Source of the DNA: Oscillospiraceae bacterium
GTDB taxonomy: Bacteria > Bacillota > Clostridia > Oscillospirales > Acutalibacteraceae
Direction of reading: 5' to 3'
DNA length: 60,798 nucleotides
NCBI GenBank assembly: GCA_029225165.1
Contig: JAQXVY010000040.1
Coordinates: 1-60,798, forward strand
Shown: piece by piece, positions 34,478 to 44,216 of the stretch
Position numbering within the stretch: the first letter of the stretch is position 1
How the letters are laid out: every line of letters begins with the position of its first letter
Position numbers and translations under genes: made by a program
The notes under the pieces: generated by a model
Databases searched by the model: none
Seen by the model: the letters and a program-made list of their open reading frames with translations, nothing else
Told to the model about the DNA's origin: nothing

Positions 34478-35683
34478 TTATTCGAAGAACTTGTCGTGAA
34501 TTGCAGAAACTGCTCTGTCAGCATCGTTCTTTGAGATAAGAACTGATGTCTTAATTTCAGAGGTTGCAATCATCTGAATGTTAACATTGTTGTTGTACAG
34601 TGCCTCAAACATCTTTGTTGCAACGCCTGCGTGGCTTTCCATACCTGCGCCAACAATTGAAATCTTTGCAACATTTGTGTCAAGCTTAATGTCCTCAAAG
34701 CCAAGTGAATCCTTGTGGTCGTTAAGTGCCTTAACAGCCTCTTCGCCGTTGTTGGCAGATACTGTAAAGGCAATGTCCTTTGTTCCCTCGGTGCCAACTG
34801 ACTGAAGAATAATGTCAACATTAATATCCTTTGCTGAAAGCTTTGAAAATACCTTGAAAGCAAAGCCCGGCTCGTTTGGTATGCCCTTTATTGAAATTCT
34901 TGCAATGTCGCAGTCCTTAGCAACACCTGAAATAATCATCTTTTCCATTTTTGGTTTCTCCTTTACTATTGTTCCCGGTTTATTTGTAAGGCTTGAAAGA
35001 ACTTCAAGCTCAATTCCGTATTTCTTAGCCATCTCAACTGAACGGTTGTTTAGTACCTGTGCGCCAAGTGTGGCAAGCTCAAGCATCTCGTCATAAGAAA
35101 TTTCTTTTAGCTTAATTGCGTTTTTAACCTTTCGTGGGTCTGCTGTGTAAACACCCTCAACATCGGTGAAAATCTGACAAAGGTCAGCGTGAAGGGACGC
35201 TGCAATAGCAACAGCAGAGGTGTCGCTGCCGCCTCTACCCAGTGTGGTGAGGTCGTCATATCTGTTGATACCCTGGAATCCTGCCACAACAACAATCTTG
35301 TGCTGGTCAAGCTCCTGACGGATTCTGTGACCGTCAACATTCTTGATTCTTGCTGATGTGTAGGAGGATGTTGTTTGGAATCCAGCCTGCCATCCAAGAA
35401 GTGAAATTGCAGGGATGCCCAGCTTTTCAATAGCCATAGCAAGTAAAGAAATAGAAATCTGTTCGCCGGAGGCAAGAAGCATATCTCTTTCTCTCTTGTT
35501 AGCGTTGGGGTTAATTTCCATCTGCTTTGCAATGAGGTCGTCTGTTGTGTCACCCTGAGCTGATACAACAACTACAACATCATTACCCTTTTTGTAAGTG
35601 TCTGTTACGATTTTTGCAACATTAAACACTCTCTCGGCATCTGCCACAGATGAGCCGCCGAACTTTTGAACTATTAGTGCCAT
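34478..35683 (-). CDS. lysC: Aspartate kinase
   Basis: 401 residues, the monofunctional kinase length. The N-terminal KFGGSSVADAERV binds phosphate/aspartate, and TLGRGGSDTSAVAIAASL is the family signature. Two C-terminal ACT domains (about 260-400, e.g. ISIKGIPNEPGFAFKVF and ISIVGAGMESHAGVATKMF) indicate feedback control by lysine and/or threonine. It phosphorylates aspartate, the first step to Lys, Met and Thr. It is downstream of hom on the same strand, with 77 bases between, so the two are probably cotranscribed. Confidence 0.95.
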   Translation of the reverse strand: MALIVQKFGGSSVADAERVFNVAKIVTDTYKKGNDVVVVVSAQGDTTDDLIAKQMEINPNANKRERDMLLASGEQISISLLAMAIEKLGIPAISLLGWQAGFQTTSSYTSARIKNVDGHRIRQELDQHKIVVVAGFQGINRYDDLTTLGRGGSDTSAVAIAASLHADLCQIFTDVEGVYTADPRKVKNAIKLKEISYDEMLELATLGAQVLNNRSVEMAKKYGIELEVLSSLTNKPGTIVKEKPKMEKMIISGVAKDCDIARISIKGIPNEPGFAFKVFSKLSAKDINVDIILQSVGTEGTKDIAFTVSANNGEEAVKALNDHKDSLGFEDIKLDTNVAKISIVGAGMESHAGVATKMFEALYNNNVNIQMIATSEIKTSVLISKNDADRAVSAIHDKFFE

Positions 35684-35760
35684 TTCTTATCTCCTCTTTT
35701 CACATAAAGTGAATTTATTTATGAATTTATGTCAGGAAACGCTGATTAGGGTCCTAACAA

Positions 35761-36978
35761 TTAAAGGTTGCCTATTCTTATAGCGGAAAGAACCTTTAAT
35801 CCTGCCTCGCTAAGGGCAGAGATTTTGTCCTCAATTTCGCCGAAACGGTATTCCTGAGTTATCAAAACGGTGTTGTCGTCTGCTTTCATAACTTCTGAAT
35901 TAGGGAACAGCTCAAGTGCCTTTTCACCGTCACCGGCAACCCTTAAGTACATTGCGGTTATACTATCTTTATATGAAGCAACATTGCTTCCGTCACCGTC
36001 AACCCAGAAAATTCTCTTTCTTGATTTAAGGTGCTTTGCACAGTCAACAATGTCAGCAACAACGGCAGATGCAGTTGGCAGCTTACCGGCGCCCTTACCG
36101 TAGAAAACAACATCTCCGGTGCAGTCGCCCTTAACCATAATGCCGTTGAATACATCGTCAATGTCAGACAAAATGCAGTCCTTGGAAAGGAGCATTGGGC
36201 ATACGCAAATTTCAAGCTTGCCCTCATCATTCTTTTTAACATCGCCGATAAGCTTAATTACATAATTAAGGCTGTCGGCATATTTTACATCATCAAGGGT
36301 TACTTTTGTAATGCCCTCTGTGTAAACATTGTCGGGATAAATATGTTTGCCAAAGGCAAGGGACGCCAGAATACAAATCTTTCTGCAAGCGTCGTGACCC
36401 TCAATGTCAGCCTCGGGATTTCTCTCGGCATAGCCTAAGTCCTGAGCAAGCTTTAGTGCGTCGTCAAAGTCCATATTGTCGTTAATCATCTTGCCAAAGA
36501 TGAAGTTTGTTGTACCGTTTAGGATACCTGCAATTTCGTCAACCTCGTTTGCAACAAGGCACTGTGAAAGTGGACGGAGTATGGGAATACCACCGCCGAC
36601 AGATGCCTCAAAAAGGAAGTTTGCGTTGTTTTCCTTTGCAATCTGAAGAAGCTCAGCTCCGCACTTTGCAACAAGCTCCTTGTTGGAGGTTACAACGCTT
36701 TTGCCTGCCAAAAGGCATCTCTTTACAAAGTCGTAAGCAGGGTTAACGCCACCCATAACCTCAACAACAACTCTAACCTCAATGTCGTTTATAATATCCT
36801 CAAAATCCTTTGTGAATCTGTCAGCCAAAGGACTGTCAGGAAATTCCCTAAGGTCAAGAATGTGCTTGATATAAAGCTCTTCTCCAACTGATTTAAAAAG
36901 CTTGTGTTTGTGAGTAGTCAAAATTTCTGCTACTCCGGAGCCAACTGTACCGTGCCCCATTATTGCTACTGGAATCAT
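35761..36978 (-). CDS. hom: Homoserine dehydrogenase
   Basis: 405 residues from ATG 36978, chosen for AGAGG seven bases upstream; a more distal ATG at 37017 overlaps the PBP stop codon. The Rossmann motif is GHGTVGSGVAEIL, the catalytic region GILNGTTNFIFGKM and EADIEGHDACRK, and an ACT domain closes the protein (RVAGDGEKALELF to IRIGNL). It reduces aspartate semialdehyde to homoserine. Together with the downstream lysC it supplies the branch to Thr and Met. Confidence 0.95.
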   Translation of the reverse strand: MIPVAIMGHGTVGSGVAEILTTHKHKLFKSVGEELYIKHILDLREFPDSPLADRFTKDFEDIINDIEVRVVVEVMGGVNPAYDFVKRCLLAGKSVVTSNKELVAKCGAELLQIAKENNANFLFEASVGGGIPILRPLSQCLVANEVDEIAGILNGTTNFIFGKMINDNMDFDDALKLAQDLGYAERNPEADIEGHDACRKICILASLAFGKHIYPDNVYTEGITKVTLDDVKYADSLNYVIKLIGDVKKNDEGKLEICVCPMLLSKDCILSDIDDVFNGIMVKGDCTGDVVFYGKGAGKLPTASAVVADIVDCAKHLKSRKRIFWVDGDGSNVASYKDSITAMYLRVAGDGEKALELFPNSEVMKADDNTVLITQEYRFGEIEDKISALSEAGLKVLSAIRIGNL

Positions 36979-37013
36979 TATCTGTACCTCTCTTACTTTC
37001 CAAAATGTATCTA

Positions 37014-39401
37014 TCATTCAACTACTGCGGTAGTTGGCGCAGCAGGAGCTTGTGTTTCGGCAGGCGCCTCTGTTACTGGGGCCTGAGTTTCCGGTGCCTG
37101 TGTTTCAGCCGGAGCTTGAGTTTCGCCGTTTTCCTGAGATGGTGTTGTGTCGTTTTCTACACCTCCACCCTCACCGGCGGTTGTTGCTTCGTAGGTTTGG
37201 TCGTAGTAGTTGTAGTTGCTGTTGTAATTGTTGTAGGTGTCGTCGTTGTTGTCATAAACAGCACCGCTGTGGTCACCGTAACAGTAGTCAGGCTTTTTGT
37301 CCTTGAAGAAATAGCCTATCCTTGTGTTAGAGCAGTAGGAGGATGCGAGAAGTCCCGAATCTACACAGTAGTAGATTTCCTCCATATCGGCAGGGAAGTT
37401 GTACTCCTTTTTAGGCTTGCCCTTCAGATATTTTGACATAATCTTTTGAAACAGCTTTGGCGAAATTGATGTATCAGGGTTGGTTGCCGGTGTGTCAAAG
37501 CCTGTCCATACAGCAAGTGTTGCGTAAGGAGAAGCCCCGCAGAACCAGCTGTCCTTGTCGTCATTTGTTGTACCTGTTTTGCCGATTATATCCCAGCCGT
37601 CAATCTTTGCGTTAAAGGCTTGGGTGTTTCGGGAGTTGGTAATGTTGAAGTTAAGCTCCCTGTTCATAATGGCGGCTGTTTCGTCTGAATACGCCTGAAT
37701 AGGAAGTTTATCTCTCTTATCAATAATAATCTTGTCGTCGTTGTCTGTTACATAGTAGTAGGTGTATGGCTCGTAGTACTGACCGCCGTTGCCAAGATAC
37801 TGGTATGCAGCCGCCATTTCTCTTGCAGTTACACCGCCTGTCATACCGCCGATTGAAAGGGCACCAACCTCTTGACCGTCCTTTTCGTCAAGGTGCTTAA
37901 ATCCCATAAGCTGTGTTACCTGCTTGTAGGCTGACTGTGGTGTGATTTGGTCCATAACCTGTGCCGCTGTTGCGTTGGAAGAAATTTCTATTGCGTCAGG
38001 CAGTGACATAGAGCCTTTGTAGCTGTTGTACCAGTTTGTAGGACCCTCAACAGGATAACCGTCTGCACCAACCTTGTAGTTTTCAAGTGGTTCATCCTTA
38101 ACCCTTGAGCCGTAGGTGAGATAGCCATGCTCAATGGCATATGGATAAACTACAACAGGCTTGATAGAAGAACCCGGCTGTAAGGAGGACATTGTTGCCC
38201 TGTCAAACTCCAGGTTGCCCTCTTTTTTGGCGGAGGAGCCTGTGGAGGCAATAACTCTGCCGTCATAGTCCATAAGGGTAATTGCGGTTTGCAGTCCGTA
38301 TATGCCGTCGGTGTTGATTTCTCGTCCAACCTTTTCAACATACTTCTGCATATCTGTATCCATTGCGGAATAAACCTTAAGACCCTGTGTGTAAATCATT
38401 CTTTCGGCTGCGTCTGTGGAAATATCAAATTCCTTTGCCAAGTCATCTCTAAGGTCAAAGAAAAGTTCGTCAATATACCAGTTCTGAACCTGAGTTTCCT
38501 CTTCCTCTTTCTTTTGGTTATATCCCTTAAACTTCATTTTTTCCGATTCCTTAAGGGCTTTGTCGTACTCTTCCTTGGTGATTTTGCCCTGGTCGTACAT
38601 TTCCTTCAAAACAATCTCACGGCGGAGCTTGTTGTTTTCGGGATAGATGAGAGGATTCCACTTACTTGGGTTCTGTGTAATTCCTGCTATTGCGGCACAT
38701 TCGGCAATTGAGCAGTCCTGAATATCCTTGCCGAAGTACAGCTGTGCGGCTGACTGACATCCCTGACAGTTGTTTCCGAAGTTTACAACATTCAGATATG
38801 CCTCAAGGATTTCGTCCTTTGTGTATTCGTTTTCCACATTGAGAGCACGGAAAATTTCCCTTAGCTTTCTTGTGAGAGAAACCTGATTGTCGTCTGTGAT
38901 GTTCTTAATCAACTGCTGTGTAATTGTAGAACCACCGTAGCTGTTGCTTCCCGAAACAAGGGAAAGCACCGCACCGCCTGTTCTTTGCCAGTCAACACCG
39001 CTATGGTCATAAAAACGCTTGTCCTCAATGGCAACCATTGCGTCCTTCATATGTTGTGGAATATCCTTGTAGTCAACCCAAACTCTGTTTTCTCTGTCGT
39101 ACAGCGCCTGATATTCCTTGTACTTGTCAGTTTTCTCATCCTTAACATAGATGTGGCTTGTAAGGTTAAGGCTGATGTCATAAAGGTCAATGCCTGTTGG
39201 CTCTGTTGCGATTCCAAAGATGTAAATACTAAGGCTGATACCAACGGCAACAAAGGCAAATACGAACACCATAAAGATTGTAAAAATCATTTTCCAAAGT
39301 CCGGAAAATACATTTTTAACCGCACCCTTTTTGTCGATTTCAATATCGTTGTTGCCGGAAGTTTTCTTCTTGGTTAGCTTACTGATGTCAGTTTCCTTCA
39401 A
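37014..39401 (-). CDS. Class A penicillin-binding protein (PBP1A type)
   Basis: 795 residues from TTG 39401, fixed by AAAGGAGG at proper distance. Short cytoplasmic start, one membrane segment (about 35-62), GT51 glycosyltransferase domain (VAIEDKRFYDHSGVDW with the catalytic Glu; GGSTITQQLIKN), then a transpeptidase domain with SSIKP (S-x-x-K), SSN and KTGTTND. The C-terminal ~110 residues are low-complexity (Asn/Tyr then TQAPAETQAP). It polymerises and cross-links peptidoglycan outside the membrane. Its stop touches the hom upstream region, so transcription may continue into hom-lysC. Confidence 0.95.
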   Translation of the reverse strand: MKETDISKLTKKKTSGNNDIEIDKKGAVKNVFSGLWKMIFTIFMVFVFAFVAVGISLSIYIFGIATEPTGIDLYDISLNLTSHIYVKDEKTDKYKEYQALYDRENRVWVDYKDIPQHMKDAMVAIEDKRFYDHSGVDWQRTGGAVLSLVSGSNSYGGSTITQQLIKNITDDNQVSLTRKLREIFRALNVENEYTKDEILEAYLNVVNFGNNCQGCQSAAQLYFGKDIQDCSIAECAAIAGITQNPSKWNPLIYPENNKLRREIVLKEMYDQGKITKEEYDKALKESEKMKFKGYNQKKEEEETQVQNWYIDELFFDLRDDLAKEFDISTDAAERMIYTQGLKVYSAMDTDMQKYVEKVGREINTDGIYGLQTAITLMDYDGRVIASTGSSAKKEGNLEFDRATMSSLQPGSSIKPVVVYPYAIEHGYLTYGSRVKDEPLENYKVGADGYPVEGPTNWYNSYKGSMSLPDAIEISSNATAAQVMDQITPQSAYKQVTQLMGFKHLDEKDGQEVGALSIGGMTGGVTAREMAAAYQYLGNGGQYYEPYTYYYVTDNDDKIIIDKRDKLPIQAYSDETAAIMNRELNFNITNSRNTQAFNAKIDGWDIIGKTGTTNDDKDSWFCGASPYATLAVWTGFDTPATNPDTSISPKLFQKIMSKYLKGKPKKEYNFPADMEEIYYCVDSGLLASSYCSNTRIGYFFKDKKPDYCYGDHSGAVYDNNDDTYNNYNSNYNYYDQTYEATTAGEGGGVENDTTPSQENGETQAPAETQAPETQAPVTEAPAETQAPAAPTTAVVE

Positions 39402-39737
39402 AACAACAAACCTCCTTTTTAGGTCTAAGCAAAATGCAAGTAGCAAAAATAGCCATTATATTTTTTACCTAAAGTTTTTTATGCTTAGCACCGGTTGATT
39501 TTGTTATTATTCGTTTAGCAGTACATTGTTATATTATGTATTTTATTTTTCATTATATATATGAAAATGCACAACTGATAGTATTGTATCATAAACAGAG
39601 GAAAAAATAAACCTATTTTTCACTTTTTCAGCATAGGTGCAAAAAATCTTTGTAAAGATATGAATATTCGTGTAAATTAATGAAAAAATAATTCCTTGAT
39701 AGAATATTATTCCAATTTTTGAAAGGAAGACAGAAAA
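39402..39737. other. Divergent intergenic region between PBP1A and BofC-like genes
   Basis: 336 AT-rich bases. It carries the PBP1A ribosome-binding site at its left and GAAAGGAAG of the next gene at its right. Both promoters should be here, but I see only imperfect boxes. No RNA gene or coding frame is convincing. Confidence 0.5.
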
Positions 39738-40052
39738 ATGAAACAATATGTTGCTTTTATTGTCACAGCGGTAATACTTTTTGCGTCGGTATTTACATCT
39801 GCTACCTTTGAACTGAAAACAGACCAACTTGTGGACTCCCAAAAGGTAAAAGAGGAAAAATCAGCCGATTACTGCCTAAGGGATTTTCAGGGCAGACTTG
39901 CAGTTTTTAGGGGTAACAAAAACGACCCTATAATCACAACGGACACAATGGTGAATACCCTGCCCAAGGAGGACCAAATAAAGCTGAAAACAGGTGTGAA
40001 AATAGAGGGGGATGTTGCCCTTAGAAAAGCACTTGAGGATTATTGCAGTTAA
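39738..40052 (+). CDS. Small exported protein with BofC C-terminal-like domain
   Basis: 104 residues. An N-terminal hydrophobic signal or anchor (4-24) is followed by YCLRDFQGRLAVFRGNKND and TLPKEDQIKLKTGV, then a Leu-rich helix to EDYCS. This matches the short clostridial proteins resembling the C-terminal domain of BofC (a sporulation checkpoint protein in Bacillus). The two cysteines (in YCL and DYCS) could form a disulfide. Role unknown; the resemblance is by pattern. Confidence 0.7.
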   Translation: MKQYVAFIVTAVILFASVFTSATFELKTDQLVDSQKVKEEKSADYCLRDFQGRLAVFRGNKNDPIITTDTMVNTLPKEDQIKLKTGVKIEGDVALRKALEDYCS

Positions 40053-40080
40053 TTGAAACCGGCAGAAAAATCTCGAAAGT

Positions 40081-40210
40081 TAATAGACAAAAAAGTGTAT
40101 AATGTCTATTAAAAACAGAATAAAAGGCATATAAACTGTTTATTTTTAAAAAGTTTACAGAAAATTTAGACGGCTTGTACATTGACATTACCCCCAAAAT
40201 ATAGTACAAT
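40081..40210 (+). promoter_or_regulatory. Promoter of the fatty-acid synthesis operon with an upstream dyad
   Basis: Consensus promoter TTGACA (40182-40187), 17 bp, TACAAT (40205-40210), giving a leader of ~100 bases before fabK. Upstream a perfect 9-bp inverted repeat TAATAGACA (40081-40089) / TGTCTATTA (40103-40111) encloses a TATAAT-like sequence and could be an operator. It does not match the FapR or FabT operator consensus as I know them. Confidence 0.7.
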
Positions 40211-40319
40211 TATGAAGATTGGAAAATTATGTCCTATTGCAGATTAAGCAAGGGAATATTATTGTTGATATTCAATAAAAATCTGTATTTATGGGAATCT
40301 TTCATTAGGAGGTACAAGG

Positions 40320-41270
40320 ATGATACACACTGTCATTGACAAAGAATTAGGTTTGGAATTTCCTATTTTTCAGGGCGGTATGGCTTGGGTTGCCGACGCT
40401 TCATTGGCTGCCGGTGTAAGCAATGCCGGAGGTCTTGGATTAATTGCCGCAATGAACTCAAACGGAGAACAGCTCCGTGAGGAAATCAGAAAATGTAAGG
40501 AAATGACCGACAAGCCCTTTGGCGTAAACATTATGCTTATGTCACCTTTTGCAGACGAGGTTGCAAAGGTTGTTGTTGAAGAGGGCGTAAAGGTTGTTAC
40601 AACCGGTGCAGGTACCCCTACTAAGTATATGCCTATGTGGACCGAAGCCGGAATCAAGGTTATTCCTGTTGTTGCTTCTGTTGCCCTTGCAAGAATGGTT
40701 GAAAAGCGTGGTGCTTTTGCTGTTATTGCCGAGGGAGGAGAAAGCGGAGGTCATGTTGGTGACCTTACAACAATGGCACTTGTTCCTCAGGTTGTTGACG
40801 CTGTAAACATCCCTGTTATTGCAGCAGGCGGTATTGCCGACGGCAGACAGATTGCCGCCGCATTTATGCTCGGTGCACAGGGTGTTCAGGTTGGCACAAG
40901 GTTTTTGGTGTGCAACGAGTGTACTATTGCACAGGAATACAAGGATAAGATTCTTAAGGCTAAGGATATTGATACTGTTGTAACAGGTAAAAGACTTGGT
41001 CACCCGGTAAGAGCCATTAAAAACAGCTTTACAAAGGAATATCAGGTTTGCGAATATGACCGTTCAAAGTGTGATGACGAAACCCTTGAAAATATGGGTA
41101 CGGGCAAGCTTCGCCTTGCAGCAAGAGAAGGCGATGTTAAGAACGGTACTGTACTTGCAGGTCAGGTTGCCGCTATGGTAAACCGTGAACAGCCTGCAAG
41201 AGAGATGATTGAAGAAATGTTTGCTCAGGCTGAGGAAACATTAAAGGGAGCGTCAAAATGGGTAAAGTAG
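40320..41270 (+). CDS. fabK: Enoyl-ACP reductase II (FabK)
   Basis: 316 residues, an FMN-dependent TIM-barrel of the nitronate monooxygenase-like fold. Visible motifs: FQGGMAWVADASLAAGVSNAGGLG at the start (read in two halves), EGGESGGHVG, AAGGIADGRQIAAAFMLGAQGVQVGTRF for FMN binding. It reduces trans-2-enoyl-ACP, the last step of each elongation round; its presence implies FabI-independent, triclosan-tolerant synthesis. First gene of the fab-acc operon; AGGAGG precedes the ATG; its end overlaps fabD by 13 bases. Confidence 0.95.
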   Translation: MIHTVIDKELGLEFPIFQGGMAWVADASLAAGVSNAGGLGLIAAMNSNGEQLREEIRKCKEMTDKPFGVNIMLMSPFADEVAKVVVEEGVKVVTTGAGTPTKYMPMWTEAGIKVIPVVASVALARMVEKRGAFAVIAEGGESGGHVGDLTTMALVPQVVDAVNIPVIAAGGIADGRQIAAAFMLGAQGVQVGTRFLVCNECTIAQEYKDKILKAKDIDTVVTGKRLGHPVRAIKNSFTKEYQVCEYDRSKCDDETLENMGTGKLRLAAREGDVKNGTVLAGQVAAMVNREQPAREMIEEMFAQAEETLKGASKWVK

Positions 41271-42160
41271 CATTGATTTTCTCCGGTCAGGGCGCTCAAT
41301 ATCCCGGAATGGGCAAGGAGCTTTACGACTCTTCACCGGCAGCAAGGGCTGTCTATGATATGGCTGACTCAATCCGTCCGGGTACAAGCCACCAGTGCTT
41401 TGAGGGCACTAAAGAGGAGCTTTCCGTCACTGTAAACACACAGCCAACTGTATTTATTGCCGATTTGGCGGCGGCGGCTTCCGTTGCAGAAAAGGGTGTA
41501 CATATTGATTATTTGGCAGGATTTTCCCTTGGAGAAATTGCGGCTCTGGGCTTTAGCGGTATGCTAAGCTACGAGGATGCCTTTAAGCTTGTTTGCAAGA
41601 GAGGCGAGCTTATGGACAAGGCTGCAAACAAGACAGCAGGGGCTATGGTTGCTGTTATGAAACTTACTCCACAGAGAATTGAAGAAATCTGCAAGGAATT
41701 TGACGAGTGCTGGCCCGTAAACTACAATTCTCCTGCACAGACTGTTGTTGCTATGAACAAGGCTGTTATGGATGAATTTTGCGAAAAAATTAAGGCTGAA
41801 AGAGGCAGAGCAGTTCCTTTGGCTGTAAGCGGAGCTTTCCACTCACCATATATGGAGGAGGCTGCCCTTGGGCTAAAAGAGGCTTTGGACAAACTAAACC
41901 TTAACGACCCCAAAATTCCCCTTTACTCAAATTACACAGCACAGCCATATGAGGGTGACTACAAAGCCCTTATCACAAACCAGTGCAAAAACCCTGTTAA
42001 GTGGCAGGAAACAGTAGAAAATTTAATTGCAAAGGGAGTTGACACCTTTATTGAAGTTGGTGTGGGCAAAACTCTGACAGGACTTGTAAAGAAGATTAAC
42101 AAGGATGTAACTGCAATTAAGGTTGAAAATAAAGAAGATTTAGATGCTCTTAACATTTAA
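41258..42160 (+). CDS. fabD: Malonyl-CoA:ACP transacylase
   Basis: 300 residues. FSGQGAQYPGMGKEL opens the protein, the nucleophile Ser is in AGFSLGEIAAL, and the partner His is in SGAFHSPYM. GVGKTLTGLVKK closes it. It moves the malonyl group from CoA to ACP. The start lies inside the fabK end, indicating tight coupling. Confidence 0.95.
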   Translation: MGKVALIFSGQGAQYPGMGKELYDSSPAARAVYDMADSIRPGTSHQCFEGTKEELSVTVNTQPTVFIADLAAAASVAEKGVHIDYLAGFSLGEIAALGFSGMLSYEDAFKLVCKRGELMDKAANKTAGAMVAVMKLTPQRIEEICKEFDECWPVNYNSPAQTVVAMNKAVMDEFCEKIKAERGRAVPLAVSGAFHSPYMEEAALGLKEALDKLNLNDPKIPLYSNYTAQPYEGDYKALITNQCKNPVKWQETVENLIAKGVDTFIEVGVGKTLTGLVKKINKDVTAIKVENKEDLDALNI

Positions 42161-42178
42161 GGGCAGAAGGAGTAACAT

Positions 42179-42922
42179 ATGAAATTAGAAGGTAAAATTG
42201 CTATTGTTACAGGCGGCTCAAGGGGCATTGGCTTTGCAACCTGCAAAAAGCTTGCTTCCGAGGGTGCAACAATTATTATTACAGATATTTGTGACAGCGA
42301 AAAGGCTGCCCCAGCTATCAAGGAGCTTGAGGCTATGGGCGCTAAGGCGAAGTTTTATCAGAGTGATGTTTCCGACTTTGCATCTGCAACAGAAACTGTT
42401 AACTCAATCATTGAGGAGTTCGGCGGTCTTGACATTCTTGTAAACAACGCAGGAATCGTAAGGGACAAGCTTATGCTGAAAATGGAGGAGCAGGACTTTG
42501 ACGCTGTTATTAACATTAACCTAAAGGGTACCTACAATATGATTAAGGCTACATACAAGCACTTTATGAAGCAGAGAAGCGGAAGAATTATCTCACTTGC
42601 ATCTGTTGTAGGAATTATGGGCAATGCAGGACAGGCTAACTATTCCGCATCAAAGGCAGGTATCATCGGACTTACAAAGTCTGTTGCAAAGGAGCTTGGC
42701 GCAAGAAATGTTACTGTTAACGCCATTGCACCGGGATACATTGTTACCGATATGACAGATGCCCTCAGCGACAAGGCTAAAGAGGCCATTGATTCAGGTA
42801 TTCCAATGAAGAGAAGAGGAACACCTGAGGATGTTGCAAATGCAATCTGCTTCCTTGCATCAGACGACGCATCCTACATCACAGGCGAAGTTCTCCGTGT
42901 TGACGGCGGAATGGCAATGTAA
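42179..42922 (+). CDS. fabG: 3-oxoacyl-ACP reductase
   Basis: 247 residues, SDR family. NADP-binding TGGSRGIGF, NNAGIVRD, catalytic SLASVVGIMG and YSASKAG, and the C-terminal TGEVLRVDGGMAM typical of FabG. It reduces beta-ketoacyl-ACP. It lies 18 bases after fabD with AGAAGGAG before the ATG. Confidence 0.96.
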   Translation: MKLEGKIAIVTGGSRGIGFATCKKLASEGATIIITDICDSEKAAPAIKELEAMGAKAKFYQSDVSDFASATETVNSIIEEFGGLDILVNNAGIVRDKLMLKMEEQDFDAVININLKGTYNMIKATYKHFMKQRSGRIISLASVVGIMGNAGQANYSASKAGIIGLTKSVAKELGARNVTVNAIAPGYIVTDMTDALSDKAKEAIDSGIPMKRRGTPEDVANAICFLASDDASYITGEVLRVDGGMAM

Positions 42923-42972
42923 CACATTTTGCAAATACATCTGCATAAATAAAATATAGAAAGGCAGCTAAT

Positions 42973-44214
42973 ATGAGAAGAGTAGTAGTAACCGGCATAG
43001 GAGCAGTTACTCCTGTGGGAAACGATATGAAGACAACATGGGATAATCTTGTAAACGGCGTAAGCGGTATTGACTTTATCCCTGAAGAAAGATTCAGCAC
43101 AGAGGGCCTGAAGGTTAAGATTGCAGGTCTTGTAAAGAATTTTGAACCTGAAAAATATTTTGAAAAGAAAGAAATCCGCAAAAACGACCTTTACACTCAG
43201 TTCGCTGTTGCAGCGGCTACCGAGGCTGTTGAGGACAGCGGAATTATAGGCAATATCGAAAGCGAAAAGCTTGGTGTTTATGTTGGTTCAGGTATCGGAG
43301 GACTTGAAAGCTTCTATACAAACTCCATTAATATGGAAAAATTCGGCGCAAGAAAGGTTAGTCCTTTCTTTATCCCAATGATGATTTCCAATATGGCGTC
43401 AGGCACAATCGCAATCCGCTTTAAGGCAAAGGGACCTTGTGTGCCAATCGTTACAGCCTGTGCAACAGGTGCAAACGCTATTGGTGAGGCTTTCCACGCA
43501 GTTAAGGACGGCTACTGTGACGCAGTAATCACAGGCGGTGCAGAGGCTGCTGTTTCTCCACTTGCCATTGCAGGTTTCCAAAACTGTAAAGCACTTACCA
43601 CAAGGAACGACCCAAAGACTGCCTCAATTCCATTTGACAAAAACCGTGACGGTTTTGTTATGGGCGAGGGCGGTGCTTGTATGATTCTTGAAGAATATGA
43701 ACATGCAAAAAACAGAGGTGCAACGATTTATGCTGAAATCGCAGGCTACGGTAACACCTGTGACGCTCACCACATCACAGCGCCTGATTCAACAGCAGAG
43801 GTTCCTGCAAACGCAATTAAAACTGCTATGAAAGAGGCAGGAGTAACAGGTGAAGAGGACTGGTACTGGAATGCTCACGGTACATCAACACACCTTAACG
43901 ATGTAACCGAAACAAAGGCTATCAAAATAGCATTGGGCGAAAATGCCTACAATGTAAATATTTCCTCCACAAAGTCAATGACAGGTCACCTCTTTGGCGC
44001 AACAGGCGCTCTTGAGGCAATAGTATGTACATTGGTACTTAAAAACGGAGTTATTCCTCCAACAATAGGATACAGCGAAAAGGACGAGGAATGTGACCTT
44101 AACTACACACCGGGCAAGGCTGTTAAGAGAGATGTTACAGTTGCAGCGTCTACAAACCTTGGCTTTGGCGGTCACAACGCCTGTTTGATATTCAAAAAGT
44201 ATAAGGAGGATTAA
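42973..44214 (+). CDS. fabF: 3-oxoacyl-ACP synthase II
   Basis: 413 residues, KAS I/II family. The nucleophile Cys is in VTACATGANAIGEA, the two His in NAHGTSTHLND and TGHLFGATGALEA, and the end NLGFGGHNACLIFKK is typical. It condenses malonyl-ACP with acyl-ACP. The fabH-type initiating enzyme and ACP are not in this operon and must be elsewhere. Confidence 0.96.
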   Translation: MRRVVVTGIGAVTPVGNDMKTTWDNLVNGVSGIDFIPEERFSTEGLKVKIAGLVKNFEPEKYFEKKEIRKNDLYTQFAVAAATEAVEDSGIIGNIESEKLGVYVGSGIGGLESFYTNSINMEKFGARKVSPFFIPMMISNMASGTIAIRFKAKGPCVPIVTACATGANAIGEAFHAVKDGYCDAVITGGAEAAVSPLAIAGFQNCKALTTRNDPKTASIPFDKNRDGFVMGEGGACMILEEYEHAKNRGATIYAEIAGYGNTCDAHHITAPDSTAEVPANAIKTAMKEAGVTGEEDWYWNAHGTSTHLNDVTETKAIKIALGENAYNVNISSTKSMTGHLFGATGALEAIVCTLVLKNGVIPPTIGYSEKDEECDLNYTPGKAVKRDVTVAASTNLGFGGHNACLIFKKYKED

Positions 44215-44216
44215 TG

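Noticed and set aside
3334..40210. The MarR gene at 3416 as FabT-like regulator of the fab operon, since both promoters share ATTGACATT and TACAAT
   Set aside because: The shared bases are the promoter elements themselves; no FabT-type operator is present and the genes are 37 kb apart.
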